A DNA stretch of 64,000 nucleotides from Cupriavidus pauculus (GTDB taxonomy: Bacteria > Pseudomonadota > Gammaproteobacteria > Burkholderiales > Burkholderiaceae). This document shows positions 8,364 through 17,615 of the stretch, one piece after another. The translations under genes were made by a program, and so were the position numbers. Location: contig NZ_CP044065.1 in the NCBI RefSeq assembly GCF_008693385.1, positions 1,488,001 to 1,552,000 of the forward strand. Reading direction: 5' to 3'. The notes below the pieces were generated by a model. It was not told the DNA's origin. It did no database searches and saw only the letters and a list, made by a program, of their open reading frames with translations. The first letter of the stretch is position 1. Each line of letters opens with the position of its first letter.

Positions 8364-9740
8364 TCAGGCCCGCGACACCTGCTGCCGGCGCTGCAGCCGC
8401 ATGGCACTGAAACCGCAGCCCAGCAGCGCGGTGCCCCCGCCGATCCACAGTGCCATGACCGGGCCGCCCGCCGCCCATGTGTGAAAGCACTGCGCCACGA
8501 GCGCGGCGCCGATGGTTTGTCCCATCAACCGCGAGATGGCCACGATACCGCTCGCGCCGCCGCTGCGGCCCGGCGGCGCATTGCCCATGATCGCGCGCAT
8601 ATTGGGCGCCTGAAACAGCCCGAACCCCATGCCGCAGATGGCCAGCCGCAGCGCGATATCCGCTTCCGACGCGTGAACGGGCACCAGCGCCAGCGACCAC
8701 ATGCCGGCCGCGAGTACGGCGAGGCCCGCGCTGCAGAGTACCCCCGGCGAGAAGCGCCCGCCGTCGCTCAGCGGCGCGACGAGCGCCGCCATGATCGCCA
8801 CGACGAGCGGCCATGCGGCGAGGACGAACCCCGTGCGAACCACGGTGATGCCGAGCGTGCCCTGCAGGAAGAACGGCAGCGACACCAGCGCGAGCGATTG
8901 CGTGGCGAAGGCGCAGACCGACGTCAGCGACGAGAAGCCGATCGACCGCATCGCCAGCAGATCCACGGCCAGAATCGGCGCGGGATGCCCGCGTTGCAGG
9001 CGTAGCAGCGAAAGCAGCAGCACACCTGCCGCCGCAACGAACAGCCATGCGAGGACCGGCGCGCCGCCATTCTCCACGAGGCAAAGCCCGAGCGTCAGCA
9101 GCCCCAGGAACGCCGTGCAGAGCATGGCCGGCGCCGCTTCGAAACGGTGCCCAGCCTGCACGCCGCCTGGCAGATAGCGCCACGCCAGCGCAATGGTCGG
9201 GATCGCGAGCGGCACGTTGATCAGGAACAGCCAGTGCCAGCTGGCGACGGACAGCACCGCCGATGCGACCACAGGCCCAAGCGTAAAGCCGATGGCGACG
9301 ACCAGCGCATGCGCGCCCAGCCCCCGGCCCAGCATATGCGGCGGATAGATGTGCCGGACCACCGCCGCCGCCACGCTCGACATGGCTGCGGCACCCACGC
9401 CTTGCAACGCGCGCCCGAGTATCAGCACCCACAACGCCGGTGCGCCACCGCAAATGGCGGACGCGATGGCGAACAGCGCGACACCGCCCGCAAACACGGT
9501 CTTGTACCCGACGCGCTCGCCCAGCGAGGCAAACGGCAGCAGCATCGCGATCATCGCGATCTGGTAGGCGTTGGCGACCCAGATGATCGTGGCATCGCTG
9601 GCGCGGAGGCTTTCGGCGATCTGCGGAAGCGCGGTATTGGCGACGGTCGTATCCAGCGAGGCCAGGATCGATGCGCACATCAGCGCGGCCATGGCGATAC
9701 GTCGTGCGCGGGCGGGAATCGGGGGGTCTTGTGGCGTCAT
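8364..9740 (-). CDS. MFS exporter, DHA2 (EmrB/QacA-like)
   Basis: 458-residue major facilitator of the 14-segment drug:H+ antiporter family. Visible motifs are LDTTVANTALPQIAESL (motif D1 of TMS1), LGERVGYKTVFAGGV (motif A loop) and LGRALQGVGAAAMSS with TLGPVVASAVLSVASWHWLF (motif C and following). It is divergent from the LysR gene at 9817 and is probably regulated by it. It is likely to export a small toxic compound, substrate unknown. The stop codon abuts the convergent fecA stop. Confidence 0.9.
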   Translation of the reverse strand: MTPQDPPIPARARRIAMAALMCASILASLDTTVANTALPQIAESLRASDATIIWVANAYQIAMIAMLLPFASLGERVGYKTVFAGGVALFAIASAICGGAPALWVLILGRALQGVGAAAMSSVAAAVVRHIYPPHMLGRGLGAHALVVAIGFTLGPVVASAVLSVASWHWLFLINVPLAIPTIALAWRYLPGGVQAGHRFEAAPAMLCTAFLGLLTLGLCLVENGGAPVLAWLFVAAAGVLLLSLLRLQRGHPAPILAVDLLAMRSIGFSSLTSVCAFATQSLALVSLPFFLQGTLGITVVRTGFVLAAWPLVVAIMAALVAPLSDGGRFSPGVLCSAGLAVLAAGMWSLALVPVHASEADIALRLAICGMGFGLFQAPNMRAIMGNAPPGRSGGASGIVAISRLMGQTIGAALVAQCFHTWAAGGPVMALWIGGGTALLGCGFSAMRLQRRQQVSRA

Positions 9741-9798
9741 GATGCGTCGATCATCCCGCCGGAGTAATATCTACGTCCAATATTGTTTTGACGATGAT

Positions 9799-9817
9799 TG
9801 ATACATCGCAGGTATCA
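9799..9817. promoter_or_regulatory. LysR-type operator overlapping lysR start codon
   Basis: TGATAC-N7-GTATCA is a perfect 6-bp dyad containing the LysR T-N11-A pattern. It lies in the 76-bp divergent gap, and its last base is the A of the LysR start codon. Binding here would block initiation of the regulator itself and could control the divergent exporter. Confidence 0.5.
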
Positions 9818-10704
9818 TGGATCTGCGCCGACTCCGCTATTTCGTCGTTCTGGCCGAGACGCTTCACTTCAGCCGCGCCGCGGCGCGGCTCAATATCGCC
9901 CAGCCGCCGCTGAGCCACCAGATCAAGGTGCTCGAGGAAGAGCTGGATGCGAAGCTGTTCGAGCGCAGCAACCGGCGCGTCGAGCTGACGCCCGCCGGCA
10001 AGGCGCTGCTGCCCGAAGCGCTCGCGCTGCTTGCGCAAGCCGACCGCGCTAGCGGCATCGCGGCCAGCGTGCAGCGTGGCGAGCTCGGCGAATTGCGTGT
10101 GGGCTTTACCAGCGGTGCGGCGCTCACGGACGTCATTCCGCGCCTCATCCTTGCCTTCCGGCAGCGGCGCCCCGGCGTGCGCGTGCGCATCGAGGAGATG
10201 ACCACGCAGGCGCAGCTGGTGGCGATGCTCGAGCGGCGGATCGATATCGCATTTATCCGGAGCGCGCAGGCGCCCGACCTGCCGCCGACGCTCGGTGCCA
10301 TGCGACTGTTCGAGGACGCGCTGGTCGTAGCGCTGCCGCCGAAGCATCCGCTTTCGGCCGGCAGCGGCCCGCTGTCCGTGAGCGCGCTGGCCAACGAGGA
10401 ATTCGTGATATTCCCCCCCGAGAGCGGCACTGGCGTGTTCGAGCAGATCGTCTGGCTCTGCCGCCTGTCGGGCTTTGCGCCCCGCGTGGTGCAGGAAGCG
10501 CTGACCGCCGTCACCATCGTGGGCCTCGTCGCGGCGGGCCTCGGCATCGCATTGGTACCCGCGTCGTTCAGGCGCGTCGCGGTGACGGGCGTGTCCTATC
10601 GCCGGCTGCGCAACAAGGAAGCGAAGTCGGCGATGTGGATGGTCTTTCGGACCGGGACCGTATCGGAGCAGGAGCGGGCGTTCCGGGAACTCGCGGGGGC
10701 CTGA
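9817..10704 (+). CDS. LysR-family transcriptional regulator
   Basis: 295 residues. The N-terminal winged HTH (MDLRRLRYFVVLAETLHFSR, NIAQPPLSHQIKVLEEELDA) is followed by the periplasmic-binding-like effector domain (GELRVGFTSGAALTDVIPRL, ALPPKHPLS, GLGIALVPAS). The MDLRRLRYFV start and overall pattern are of the BenM/CatM-like LysR branch, though the ligand cannot be read from sequence. It is divergent from the DHA2 exporter, its likely target, and has a dyad overlapping its own start codon. Confidence 0.92.
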   Translation: MDLRRLRYFVVLAETLHFSRAAARLNIAQPPLSHQIKVLEEELDAKLFERSNRRVELTPAGKALLPEALALLAQADRASGIAASVQRGELGELRVGFTSGAALTDVIPRLILAFRQRRPGVRVRIEEMTTQAQLVAMLERRIDIAFIRSAQAPDLPPTLGAMRLFEDALVVALPPKHPLSAGSGPLSVSALANEEFVIFPPESGTGVFEQIVWLCRLSGFAPRVVQEALTAVTIVGLVAAGLGIALVPASFRRVAVTGVSYRRLRNKEAKSAMWMVFRTGTVSEQERAFRELAGA

Positions 10705-10719
10705 TTGCCCGTCGGCGCC

Positions 10720-11883
10720 TCAGAAGAAGTGCCGTACCCCGACGCGCACCACCACCTGATCGGGACCCGATGCGACGTTCGCCGCGCCGGCCACGTACGC
10801 GGCGTCCAGCACGCTGTCCGTCTTGTCGCCGCTCACGTGCTGATACACGGTCTGCAGATACACGTCCGTGCGCCTGGAGAAGATATAGTCCGCCATCAGG
10901 CCGACCGAGTGATAGACCGGATGCTTCTCGCCCGACGTGGCATCGACCGTCGCGCGCGTGTAGGCGTACATGGCGCCGAACCAGTATGAACGGGTCGGCT
11001 GGTACTTGATGTTGGCCTCGACGTTCTGGAAGCGCAGTGCCGCGAGCGTGCCCGCGGCCGGCGCGATATCGCCGACATATGCGGAACCGCGCGGGTCGGC
11101 CACATCGGTTTGCGCGTACGAGACGCCGATCTGGAACTTGCCGATCTCGTAGGCCCCACCCGCGCCCCAGATCCTGAGCTTGCTGCCCGCGAGATTCTGG
11201 TCCGCGCCGTTGTCGAGCGCGCCATAGGATGTCGCCGATGGGCTGTCCGCCTGCAGGTACGCGGCGGCCAGCGTCAGGCCACCGGTCGCATACTGCGCGC
11301 CGCCGCTGAACACGCGGTTGTTCGAGAACTTCGCGTCCTCGCTGAGCCCGACCATGCCGCCGAACTTGAGGCCGCCCAGCGCCGGGCTTGTGTACTTCAC
11401 CGCGTTGTTGACGCGGAACGTGTTGATGAGGTTGTCGTTGTCGTACGGGTGCGCGAACATGTAGCCGCCCCACGTACCGCCGGCCGTCGTTTGCGCGAGA
11501 TAGTCCACCACCGAGTCGTACTGCCGCCCGAGCGTGACCGCGCCCCAGCGCGCGTCGTTCACGCCGACGAATGCCTGACGGCCGAACAATGCGCCGCCCT
11601 GGTACGCGCGGCCGTTGTCGACGTCGAAGCCATTCTCGAGCTGGAACAGCGCCTGCGTGCCGCCGCCCAGATCCTCGGTGCCCTTGAGGCCCCAGCGGCT
11701 GCCATGCGGGAACCCGCTGGCCATGGCCACCTGGCTGTGGCCGCCGACGTTGCTGGTGTAGTTGATGCCTTCATCGATCACGCCATAGAGCGTGACACCA
11801 CTCTGCGCCGAGGCAGACGTCGTGGCAGTGAAAAGCGCTGCCATGCACAGCCATCGTGTGCGTGTGTCTCTCTCGGTAATCAT
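10720..11883 (-). CDS. Gram-negative porin
   Basis: 387-residue trimeric porin of the beta-proteobacterial type (Porin_4/OmpC-like). The start at 11883 (MITERDTRTRWLC) has AGGAAG 7 nt upstream; a longer ATG at 11907 lacks this. A signal peptide ends at ASAQS, followed by the standard first strand GVTLYGVIDEGINYTSN. Also visible are GSRWGLKGTEDLGGGTQALF, FGRQAFVGV and the terminal VGVRHFF with Phe as last residue, the BAM recognition signal. It forms a diffusion channel for small solutes. It ends 15 bp from the convergent LysR gene. Confidence 0.93.
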   Translation of the reverse strand: MITERDTRTRWLCMAALFTATTSASAQSGVTLYGVIDEGINYTSNVGGHSQVAMASGFPHGSRWGLKGTEDLGGGTQALFQLENGFDVDNGRAYQGGALFGRQAFVGVNDARWGAVTLGRQYDSVVDYLAQTTAGGTWGGYMFAHPYDNDNLINTFRVNNAVKYTSPALGGLKFGGMVGLSEDAKFSNNRVFSGGAQYATGGLTLAAAYLQADSPSATSYGALDNGADQNLAGSKLRIWGAGGAYEIGKFQIGVSYAQTDVADPRGSAYVGDIAPAAGTLAALRFQNVEANIKYQPTRSYWFGAMYAYTRATVDATSGEKHPVYHSVGLMADYIFSRRTDVYLQTVYQHVSGDKTDSVLDAAYVAGAANVASGPDQVVVRVGVRHFF

Positions 11884-12241
11884 GGGAACTTCCTGATCGG
11901 GGTACATGGCCCCGGCGCGGACTGCAGGTCGTCTGGCTCGAACGTGTCGATGTCAGTGCGGCAGCGCGGCCGACAATGCGGCCGATGGCACCGGGATGAA
12001 GCGCGGCACGCGGGTCACCGCCGCCACGTTTCCGCGCGGGATGCCGGCATTGCGCGCCGCTTGACCGAAGCCCACTATCCGCGCGGTTTGCGCGGGGGTT
12101 CACGCCGTTGACGGCTCAGTGGCGCGCCGGGCGTGAACAGGAACTTCGTCCCGCGGCAAGGGTGCCGCGAGAATGCAAAAGAGCTGCACAAGGCAGCCCC
12201 GAAGGTGAGGGAGTATACCAAAGAGGCACGGAACAGCCCCA
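11884..12241. other. 358-bp intergenic region upstream of porin
   Basis: No convincing gene. It contains GTTCACGCC at 12098-12106 and GGCGTGAAC at 12130-12138, a perfect 9-bp inverted repeat with 23 bp between arms. On the minus strand a short open stretch ends at a stop near 11953 (GFGQAARNAGIPRGNVAAVT in translation). It may be the end of a lost gene, but I do not recognise it. The porin promoter must lie here, on the minus strand. Confidence 0.4.
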
Positions 12242-13156
12242 TCATGTGCCCAGATGACTCGCAAGATAATCGATCAGCGCCCGTACCTTCGAAGGCAAAA
12301 AACGGTTGGGCGGATAGAGCAGCCACACCGGGCCCATATACGCGCGTGCCTCGAACGTCCAGTCGTCGAGCACCTGCACGAGCTGGCCATCGCGCAACGC
12401 ATCGGCCATCGCAAAATCCGGCAGGGCGGCTATGCCGATGTCGTGCAGCGCCGCATCGAGCCGCGCGCTGACGTCGTTGGCGATATAACGCCCTTTCACC
12501 TCCACCGACTGCGTCTCGGTTCCGCGCCGGAAGGTCCATCGATTGTCGTCCACGGTTTCGCCGAGGAACAGGCATTCGTGATGCCGCAGATCCTGCGGCG
12601 CGGACGGTGTGCCCCGCGCCGCGAGATAGGCCGGCGATGCGCATAGCAGCCAGCGCGCGACGCCGAGTTGCCGCGCGGCCAGGCCCAGCGGCGGCGTATC
12701 CGTCAATCGGATCACGAGGTCCACGTCCTCCCGTAACGGATCGATCTCGCGGTCCACGAACATCAGTTGCACGTCGATCTCCGGCCAGCGGCGCAGAAAC
12801 CCGGGCAGCAGCGGATGAATGACCGACCTTGCATACGAGATCGGCGCGCTGAGGCTCACCCTGCCCTGCGGCGCGCTCACGAGATTGCCCGCGACATCCA
12901 CCGCGCCGGACGCCGCGCCGAGCATGTCGCGGCAATGGCGATACACCTGCGCGCCCGCGTCCGTCAGCCGCACGCTGCGCGTGGAGCGCTCGAGTAGTCG
13001 CATGCCAAGCGCTTGCTCCAGCCGCTTGATTTGCCGGCTGATCGTCGATGGCGTGCTGCCGAGCTGCCTGGCGGCCTCGGAAAAGTTACCGGCTTCGACG
13101 ACGCGGGCGAACGTGGCCATATCGGGGAGCAACGCAAAAAACTCGCTGGGATGCAT
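12242..13156 (-). CDS. LysR-family transcriptional regulator
   Basis: 304 residues from the ATG at 13156 (MHPSEFFALLPDMATFARVV); 27 further in-frame residues upstream look non-coding. The HTH is FSEAARQLGSTPSTISRQIK. The effector domain contains GRVSLSAPISYARSVIHPLL and FVDREIDPLREDVDLVIRLT, typical of the CrgA/DsdC-like LysR branch often found next to transporters. It is divergent from the EamA exporter gene at 13273, the likely target. Confidence 0.9.
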   Translation of the reverse strand: MHPSEFFALLPDMATFARVVEAGNFSEAARQLGSTPSTISRQIKRLEQALGMRLLERSTRSVRLTDAGAQVYRHCRDMLGAASGAVDVAGNLVSAPQGRVSLSAPISYARSVIHPLLPGFLRRWPEIDVQLMFVDREIDPLREDVDLVIRLTDTPPLGLAARQLGVARWLLCASPAYLAARGTPSAPQDLRHHECLFLGETVDDNRWTFRRGTETQSVEVKGRYIANDVSARLDAALHDIGIAALPDFAMADALRDGQLVQVLDDWTFEARAYMGPVWLLYPPNRFLPSKVRALIDYLASHLGT

Positions 13157-13272
13157 GATGGGGCGCTTTATTTGTGCATCGGGAGCATAGATGCTTTTCC
13201 GAATGACCCGATTATATTTCTCCGCGCAATACCCCACAATCCGGGCGTTCGATCGTCAAGCCGAGGCCCGCC

Positions 13273-14238
13273 ATGTCCGCCCCCAACCGTCTGCTCTGGA
13301 TTTCCGACCTGATGCTGCTCGCCGTCGCCGTGGTCTGGGGTACCAGCTATGGCGTCGCCAAAATCGCGCTCGCGTTCTATCCCGTGCTGGGATTGCTGGC
13401 GCTGCGGTTCGGCATCACGTTTATCGTGCTGTCGCCGGCGTTGCGCGCGCTGCGGGGCGTGACCCCTTCCACGATCGCGGGCGCGATCCTGTGCGGCGTC
13501 CTGCTGCTGGGCATCTTTCTGGCGGAGACCTATGGCGTGGCCAACACGCACGCCTCGAATGCCGCGTTCCTGATCAGCCTGTGCGTCGTGCTGACGCCGC
13601 TCGTCGAATGGGCGATGCTGCGCCGGCGGCCCACCGCGATGGACTGGATCGCCGTGGCACTGTCGCTCGCCGGGGCCGCGATGGTCACCGGCGGCGTGCT
13701 CGTGCCGACCGGCGGCGATGCGCTGATCCTGCTCGCGGCCATGCTCCGCGCCATCGTGGTCTGCGTGACCAAGCGCGTGATGCGCGATTCGACGCTCGCG
13801 CCATTGACGGTCACCGCGATCCAGGCCGGCACGGTGGCCCTCGGCAGTCTCGTCGTCGCACTGGCGATCGTCCGGCAACCGTTGCCACCGCTGCCCGCGT
13901 TTGCTGGCCATGGCGCGTTCTGGCTCGCCATCGCCTATCTGGTCATTGCCTGCACGCTGTTCGCGTTCTTCGCGCAGAACTATGCGGTCAAGCGCAGCAG
14001 CCCGACGCGCGTGGCGCTGCTGATGGGCGGCGAACCGGCGTTCGGCGCGTTGTTCGCCTACCTCTGGCTCGGCGAGCAGTTGTCGGGCTGGGCATGGTGC
14101 GGCGGCGGGCTGATGGTGCTCGCCTCGTTGCTGGCCACGGTGCAATGGCCGGCCCCGGCTAACGCTTCGACGGCTAGTGCGTCGAAGGCTAGTGCGTCAA
14201 AGGCTAATGCGTCAACACATCGACCGCGCCAGGCGTGA
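13273..14238 (+). CDS. EamA-family (DMT) exporter
   Basis: 321-residue inner-membrane protein with ten hydrophobic segments in two EamA repeats (LMLLAVAVVWGTSYGVAKIA at the N-terminus; GEPAFGALFAYLWLGEQLSG in the second repeat). Members export amino acids or metabolites. The C-terminus is unusual: after QWPAPA it carries ANAST-ASASK-ASASK-ANAST from a 15-bp tandem repeat, and the last 35 bp overlap the convergent LysR gene. The divergent LysR at 13156 is its probable regulator. Confidence 0.9.
   Translation: MSAPNRLLWISDLMLLAVAVVWGTSYGVAKIALAFYPVLGLLALRFGITFIVLSPALRALRGVTPSTIAGAILCGVLLLGIFLAETYGVANTHASNAAFLISLCVVLTPLVEWAMLRRRPTAMDWIAVALSLAGAAMVTGGVLVPTGGDALILLAAMLRAIVVCVTKRVMRDSTLAPLTVTAIQAGTVALGSLVVALAIVRQPLPPLPAFAGHGAFWLAIAYLVIACTLFAFFAQNYAVKRSSPTRVALLMGGEPAFGALFAYLWLGEQLSGWAWCGGGLMVLASLLATVQWPAPANASTASASKASASKANASTHRPRQA
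14158..14217. repeat. Four 15-bp tandem units at EamA 3' end
   Basis: Units at 14158, 14173, 14188 and 14203 (GCTAGTGCGTCGAAG type) are in frame in the EamA gene and encode A-N/S-A-S-T/K. Each unit contains CTA, which reads TAG on the other strand, and the copy at 14204-14206 is the stop of the convergent LysR gene. Repeat number can change without damaging either gene. Confidence 0.75.
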
Positions 14239-15109
14239 CCATCTCGATAAAGGCGCGCATATACCCGCGGATGAAATGGTCGCCGCGCAGGCTGAAATGC
14301 GCCTGCGACGGCGGAAACACATCGCCCATGTCGATGATCGCCAGATCCGTATCGCGCGCGGGATCCACAGCCACGCGCTGCACGATCGCCACGCCGAGCC
14401 CCGCCGCCACATAGGCCTTGATGACATTGACGTCGGTCGCGCGCACCACCACGCGCGGTTCCAGCCCCTGCCGCTGGAACGCGCGCTGCACGACCCATCC
14501 CGAGTTGAACGATTCGTCGTACGTCACGAGCGGATACTGCGCGATGTCCTCGATCTTCACGCGTCGCCTGCGCAGCAGCGGATGGCCGAGCGGCACGATC
14601 AGGCAGCGTGAGAACGCATAGGCCTCGGCGGTAACCAGCCCCTCCGGCGTCGCGCGCGGCAGCGTCGAGAGTCCCAGATCGACGGCGCCCTCGATGACCC
14701 ATCGCACGATCTCGCCCGGCGGCCCCTGCATGACCTCGAGGTTCACGGCCGGGTACTCGGCCGTGAAGCGCCGCACGACATCGAGCAGCGCATAGCGCGC
14801 GTGGATATGCGTGGTGCCCACGCGCAGCGTGCCGCTGTTGGCCTCGCGATCCGCCTGCGCCAGCGTGGTCATGGCCTGCGTGTCGTTGAGCACGCGACGG
14901 GACAGCACCGCCGCCTCCCTGCCCCCATCGGTCAGCCCCACGAGACGGTTCCCGCGCCGCACGAACAGATCGACCCCCAGTTCCATCTCGAGCGAGCGAA
15001 TGAGCTTGCTCACGGCCGGCTGCGTCGTATGCAGGGCCTCTGCCGCGCGCGACACGCTGAGCTGATGGTTCAGCACCGCCTGCAGGCAGCGCAATTGCTG
15101 CAACGTCAT
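14204..15109 (-). CDS. LysR-family regulator, CysB-like
   Basis: 301 residues starting MTLQQLRCLQAVLNHQLSVS, a CysB/Cbl-like N-terminus with HTH AEALHTTQPAVSKLIRSLEM. The effector domain includes SGTLRVGTTHIHARYALLDV and GGAVIVQ-like C-terminal elements (GLGVAIVQRVAVDPARDTDL). It is divergent from the lyase/Bug/enolase-superfamily operon starting at 15215 and probably regulates it. Its 3' end overlaps the convergent EamA gene by 35 bp. Confidence 0.9.
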   Translation of the reverse strand: MTLQQLRCLQAVLNHQLSVSRAAEALHTTQPAVSKLIRSLEMELGVDLFVRRGNRLVGLTDGGREAAVLSRRVLNDTQAMTTLAQADREANSGTLRVGTTHIHARYALLDVVRRFTAEYPAVNLEVMQGPPGEIVRWVIEGAVDLGLSTLPRATPEGLVTAEAYAFSRCLIVPLGHPLLRRRRVKIEDIAQYPLVTYDESFNSGWVVQRAFQRQGLEPRVVVRATDVNVIKAYVAAGLGVAIVQRVAVDPARDTDLAIIDMGDVFPPSQAHFSLRGDHFIRGYMRAFIEMVTPGAVDVLTH

Positions 15110-15161
15110 ATCATGCCTTTTTGGTAATGATTGTCTACAAACATGTCATTTTACAGAATGA
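15110..15161. promoter_or_regulatory. Candidate LysR operator region
   Basis: The 105-bp divergent gap holds two dyads: ATCAT (15110-15114) with ATGAT (15127-15131), and TCATT-TTACAG-AATGA (15146-15161). The two share the ATCATT/AATGAT half-site, as expected for a LysR recognition and activation pair. Assignment is by position and symmetry only. Confidence 0.35.
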
Positions 15162-15214
15162 TCGGGGATGGCCAGAATGGCTCGCATCGATAACGATCTC
15201 CGCCCCTCCCCGCC

Positions 15215-16579
15215 ATGACCTCCAGCGTGTTCGACCAGCCGCTCCAGCAACACATGTGGACCACCGATGCGATGCATGCGGTGTTCGCTGAAACGAACCG
15301 CATCCAGAAGTGGCTCGACCTCGAGGCCGCGCTCGCAATCGAGCAGGCCGCGCTCGGCATCATTCCCGAATCCGCCGCGCGCGAAATCGCGCGCCAGGCC
15401 GACGTGGCCAATATCGACCTGCGTGCACTGGCCGGCGAGATGCGCCGGACGCGGCATCCGGTCGTCCCCGCGGTGCGCGCCTTGCAGCAATGCTGCGCCG
15501 AGGGCCACGGCGAGTTCGTGCATTTCGGCCCCACGTCGCAGGACGTGTACGACACCGGCATGGTGTTGCAGGTCCGGCAGGCACACGACCTGCTGATGCG
15601 CGATCTGATCGCCGTGGGCCGCGAGCTGTATCGGCTGGCGCGTGCCCATCGCGATACCGCGATGGCGGGCCGGACGCATTCCGTGCAGGCGCTGCCCATC
15701 ACGTTCGGCCACAAATGCGCGATCTGGCTGTCCGAGGTGGAGCGGCATCACGACCGGATGCGCGCGCTGGAAGCCCGCACGTTCGTGGGCCAGCTCGTGG
15801 GTGCGGTAGGCACGCAGGCATCGTTCGGCCCGCACGCGGCCGTCCTGCAGCGCAGGGTGATGGCACGGCTCGGCCTCGGCGTCGCGGACATCAGCTGGCA
15901 GCCCGCACGCGACCGGCTCTGCGAATACGTGAGCGTGCTCGGCATGATCGGCGGCACGCTCGGCAAGATCGCCAACGAGATCATGAACCTCTCGGGCGAT
16001 GAAGTGGGCGAACTCGCGGAGCCGTTCCACGACGGCAAGGTGGGCTCCTCGACGATGCCGCACAAGCGAAACCCCGCCGTGGTGGAGACCGTGGTGACAC
16101 TGAGCCGCGCGATCCGCTGCAGCGTGGCCATGATGCTCGATGCGCAGATGGGCGAGCACGAGCGCGATGTCTCCGCCGTGCGGCTCGAATGGAAGGCCTT
16201 GCCCGAGGCCTGCATGATGGCCCATGCGATGCTCGAGATGATGCGCGAGGCACTGTCCGGCCTCGGCGTGGACCGCGAACGCATGCGCGGCAACCTCGAC
16301 CTGCTCGGCGGCTTTCTGATGTCCGAACGCGTGATGTTCGCGCTCGCCGAAGCCGTCGGCAAGCAGACCGCGCACGAGCGCGTGTATGCGGCCGCGATGG
16401 CGGGCGTGGAAGGCGGCCGCACGTTCGAGCAGGCCCTCAACGACGACCCCGTCATTCGCGATGCGCTGACGCCCGCACGCCTGGCGGCGTTGCTCGACCC
16501 CACGACGTATGTCGGCCATGCGCCGGACATCGTCGATGCCCTGCTCGCCAAGACAGACGAGCGCCGCTGGCTGGAATGA
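15215..16579 (+). CDS. Adenylosuccinate lyase/fumarase-superfamily lyase
   Basis: 454 residues of the argininosuccinate lyase/fumarase/adenylosuccinate lyase superfamily. Conserved blocks are HFGPTSQDVYDTGMVLQVR, AMAGRTHSVQALPITFGHK and the signature GSSTMPHKRNP, whose flexible loop holds the catalytic serine. The family removes or adds an amine or carbon leaving group across a fumarate-like double bond, or lactonises muconates. Purine biosynthesis is unlikely in this setting; its neighbours (Bug receptor, mandelate-racemase-type enzyme, LysR) point to carboxylic acid catabolism, as in 3-carboxymuconate cycloisomerase-like paralogues. Substrate unknown. Confidence 0.88.
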   Translation: MTSSVFDQPLQQHMWTTDAMHAVFAETNRIQKWLDLEAALAIEQAALGIIPESAAREIARQADVANIDLRALAGEMRRTRHPVVPAVRALQQCCAEGHGEFVHFGPTSQDVYDTGMVLQVRQAHDLLMRDLIAVGRELYRLARAHRDTAMAGRTHSVQALPITFGHKCAIWLSEVERHHDRMRALEARTFVGQLVGAVGTQASFGPHAAVLQRRVMARLGLGVADISWQPARDRLCEYVSVLGMIGGTLGKIANEIMNLSGDEVGELAEPFHDGKVGSSTMPHKRNPAVVETVVTLSRAIRCSVAMMLDAQMGEHERDVSAVRLEWKALPEACMMAHAMLEMMREALSGLGVDRERMRGNLDLLGGFLMSERVMFALAEAVGKQTAHERVYAAAMAGVEGGRTFEQALNDDPVIRDALTPARLAALLDPTTYVGHAPDIVDALLAKTDERRWLE

Positions 16580-16621
16580 ACGCGGCACGGCCGCAACATA
16601 ACGACAAAGGAGACCCCCACC

Positions 16622-17602
16622 ATGAAACGCATCACCGCGCTGTTTGCCGGCACATTGGCCGCCACGCTGCTAGGCGCGCTGCCGCTGGCGGCGCACTCGG
16701 AGACCTATCCCGACAAGCCCATTCGCCTCGTCGTGCCCTACCCCGTGGGCGGCGGCGGCGACACGCTTGCGCGGCCGCTGGCCCTGTATCTGTCGCAGCG
16801 CCTCGGCCAGCAGGTGGTCGTCGACAACCGCGGCGGCGCCAACGGCAATATCGGCATGGACATGGTGGCCAAGGCGCCCAGCGACGGCTACACGCTGGAA
16901 CTCGCGCTCACGTCGCAACTGGCCGTGAACCAGAGCCTGTATCGGCAACTGCCCTACGACCCGATCAAGGATTTCGCGCCGATCTCGCTGGTGGCGTCGG
17001 CGCCGTACTTCCTCGTCGTCCATCCTTCGGTGCCGGCGAAGACTCTCAAGGAGTTCATCGCGCTGGCCAAGGCGAATCCGGGCAAGTACACATACGGTTC
17101 CTCCGGCAACGGCAGCGGCCCGCATCTGTCGATGGAACTGCTGAAGTCGATGGCCGGCATCGACCTCATGCACGTGCCGTTCCGTGGCACGGGCCCGGCG
17201 TTGCCGGCATTGCTGTCCGGACAGGTCAGCGTGATGTTCGTGAGCTATGGCGTGGGCGCGCAGCAGATCAAGGCGGGCAAGCTGCGCGTGCTGGCGGTCT
17301 CCACGGACAAGCGCGCGGCCTCGATGCCCGAGGTGCCGACGATCGCCGAGGCCGGGCTGCCCGGATATGCGTCGGGCGTCTGATATGCGCTGCTCGCGCC
17401 GCGCGGCACGCCGCAGTCGATTGTCGACCGCCTGGCGACCGAGTTGTCCAACTCTGGCAATAGCGCCGATTTCCGCAAGCGGCTGCAGAGCGACGGCATC
17501 GTGCCCATCGGTTCTTCGCCAGCCGATCTCGCTGCGTATATCCAATCCGAAAGCGTGAAGTGGGCGGAGATCGTCAAGCGCTCGGGTACCCATATCGACT
17601 GA
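16622..17602 (+). pseudogene. Bug/TctC-type receptor with in-frame stop
   Basis: A full-length 326-codon Bug-family periplasmic receptor is readable from 16622 (AAGGAG site upstream) to 17602, but a TGA at 17381-17383 interrupts it after GYASGV. The same frame continues YALLAPRGTPQSIVDRLATE and ends SVKWAEIVKRSGTHID, exactly where the family has a Trp (GVWYALLAP), so the change looks like TGG to TGA. N-terminal features are intact: signal peptide to AHS-ET, YPDKPIRLVVPYPVGGGGDT and VVDNRGGANGNIGMD. As written it would give a 253-residue protein without the C-terminal lobe helices, probably non-functional. Bug proteins bind carboxylates for TctAB transporters. Confidence 0.85.
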
Positions 17603-17615
17603 TCCGTTCCCCTTA

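Noticed and set aside
11771..12103. 110-residue minus-strand frame upstream of the porin
   Set aside because: It overlaps the porin signal peptide in another frame and has no coding character.
17381..17383. TGA in the Bug receptor as selenocysteine
   Set aside because: The family has Trp here, no hairpin of the SECIS type is evident after it, and Bug receptors need no catalytic residue; a nonsense change is simpler.
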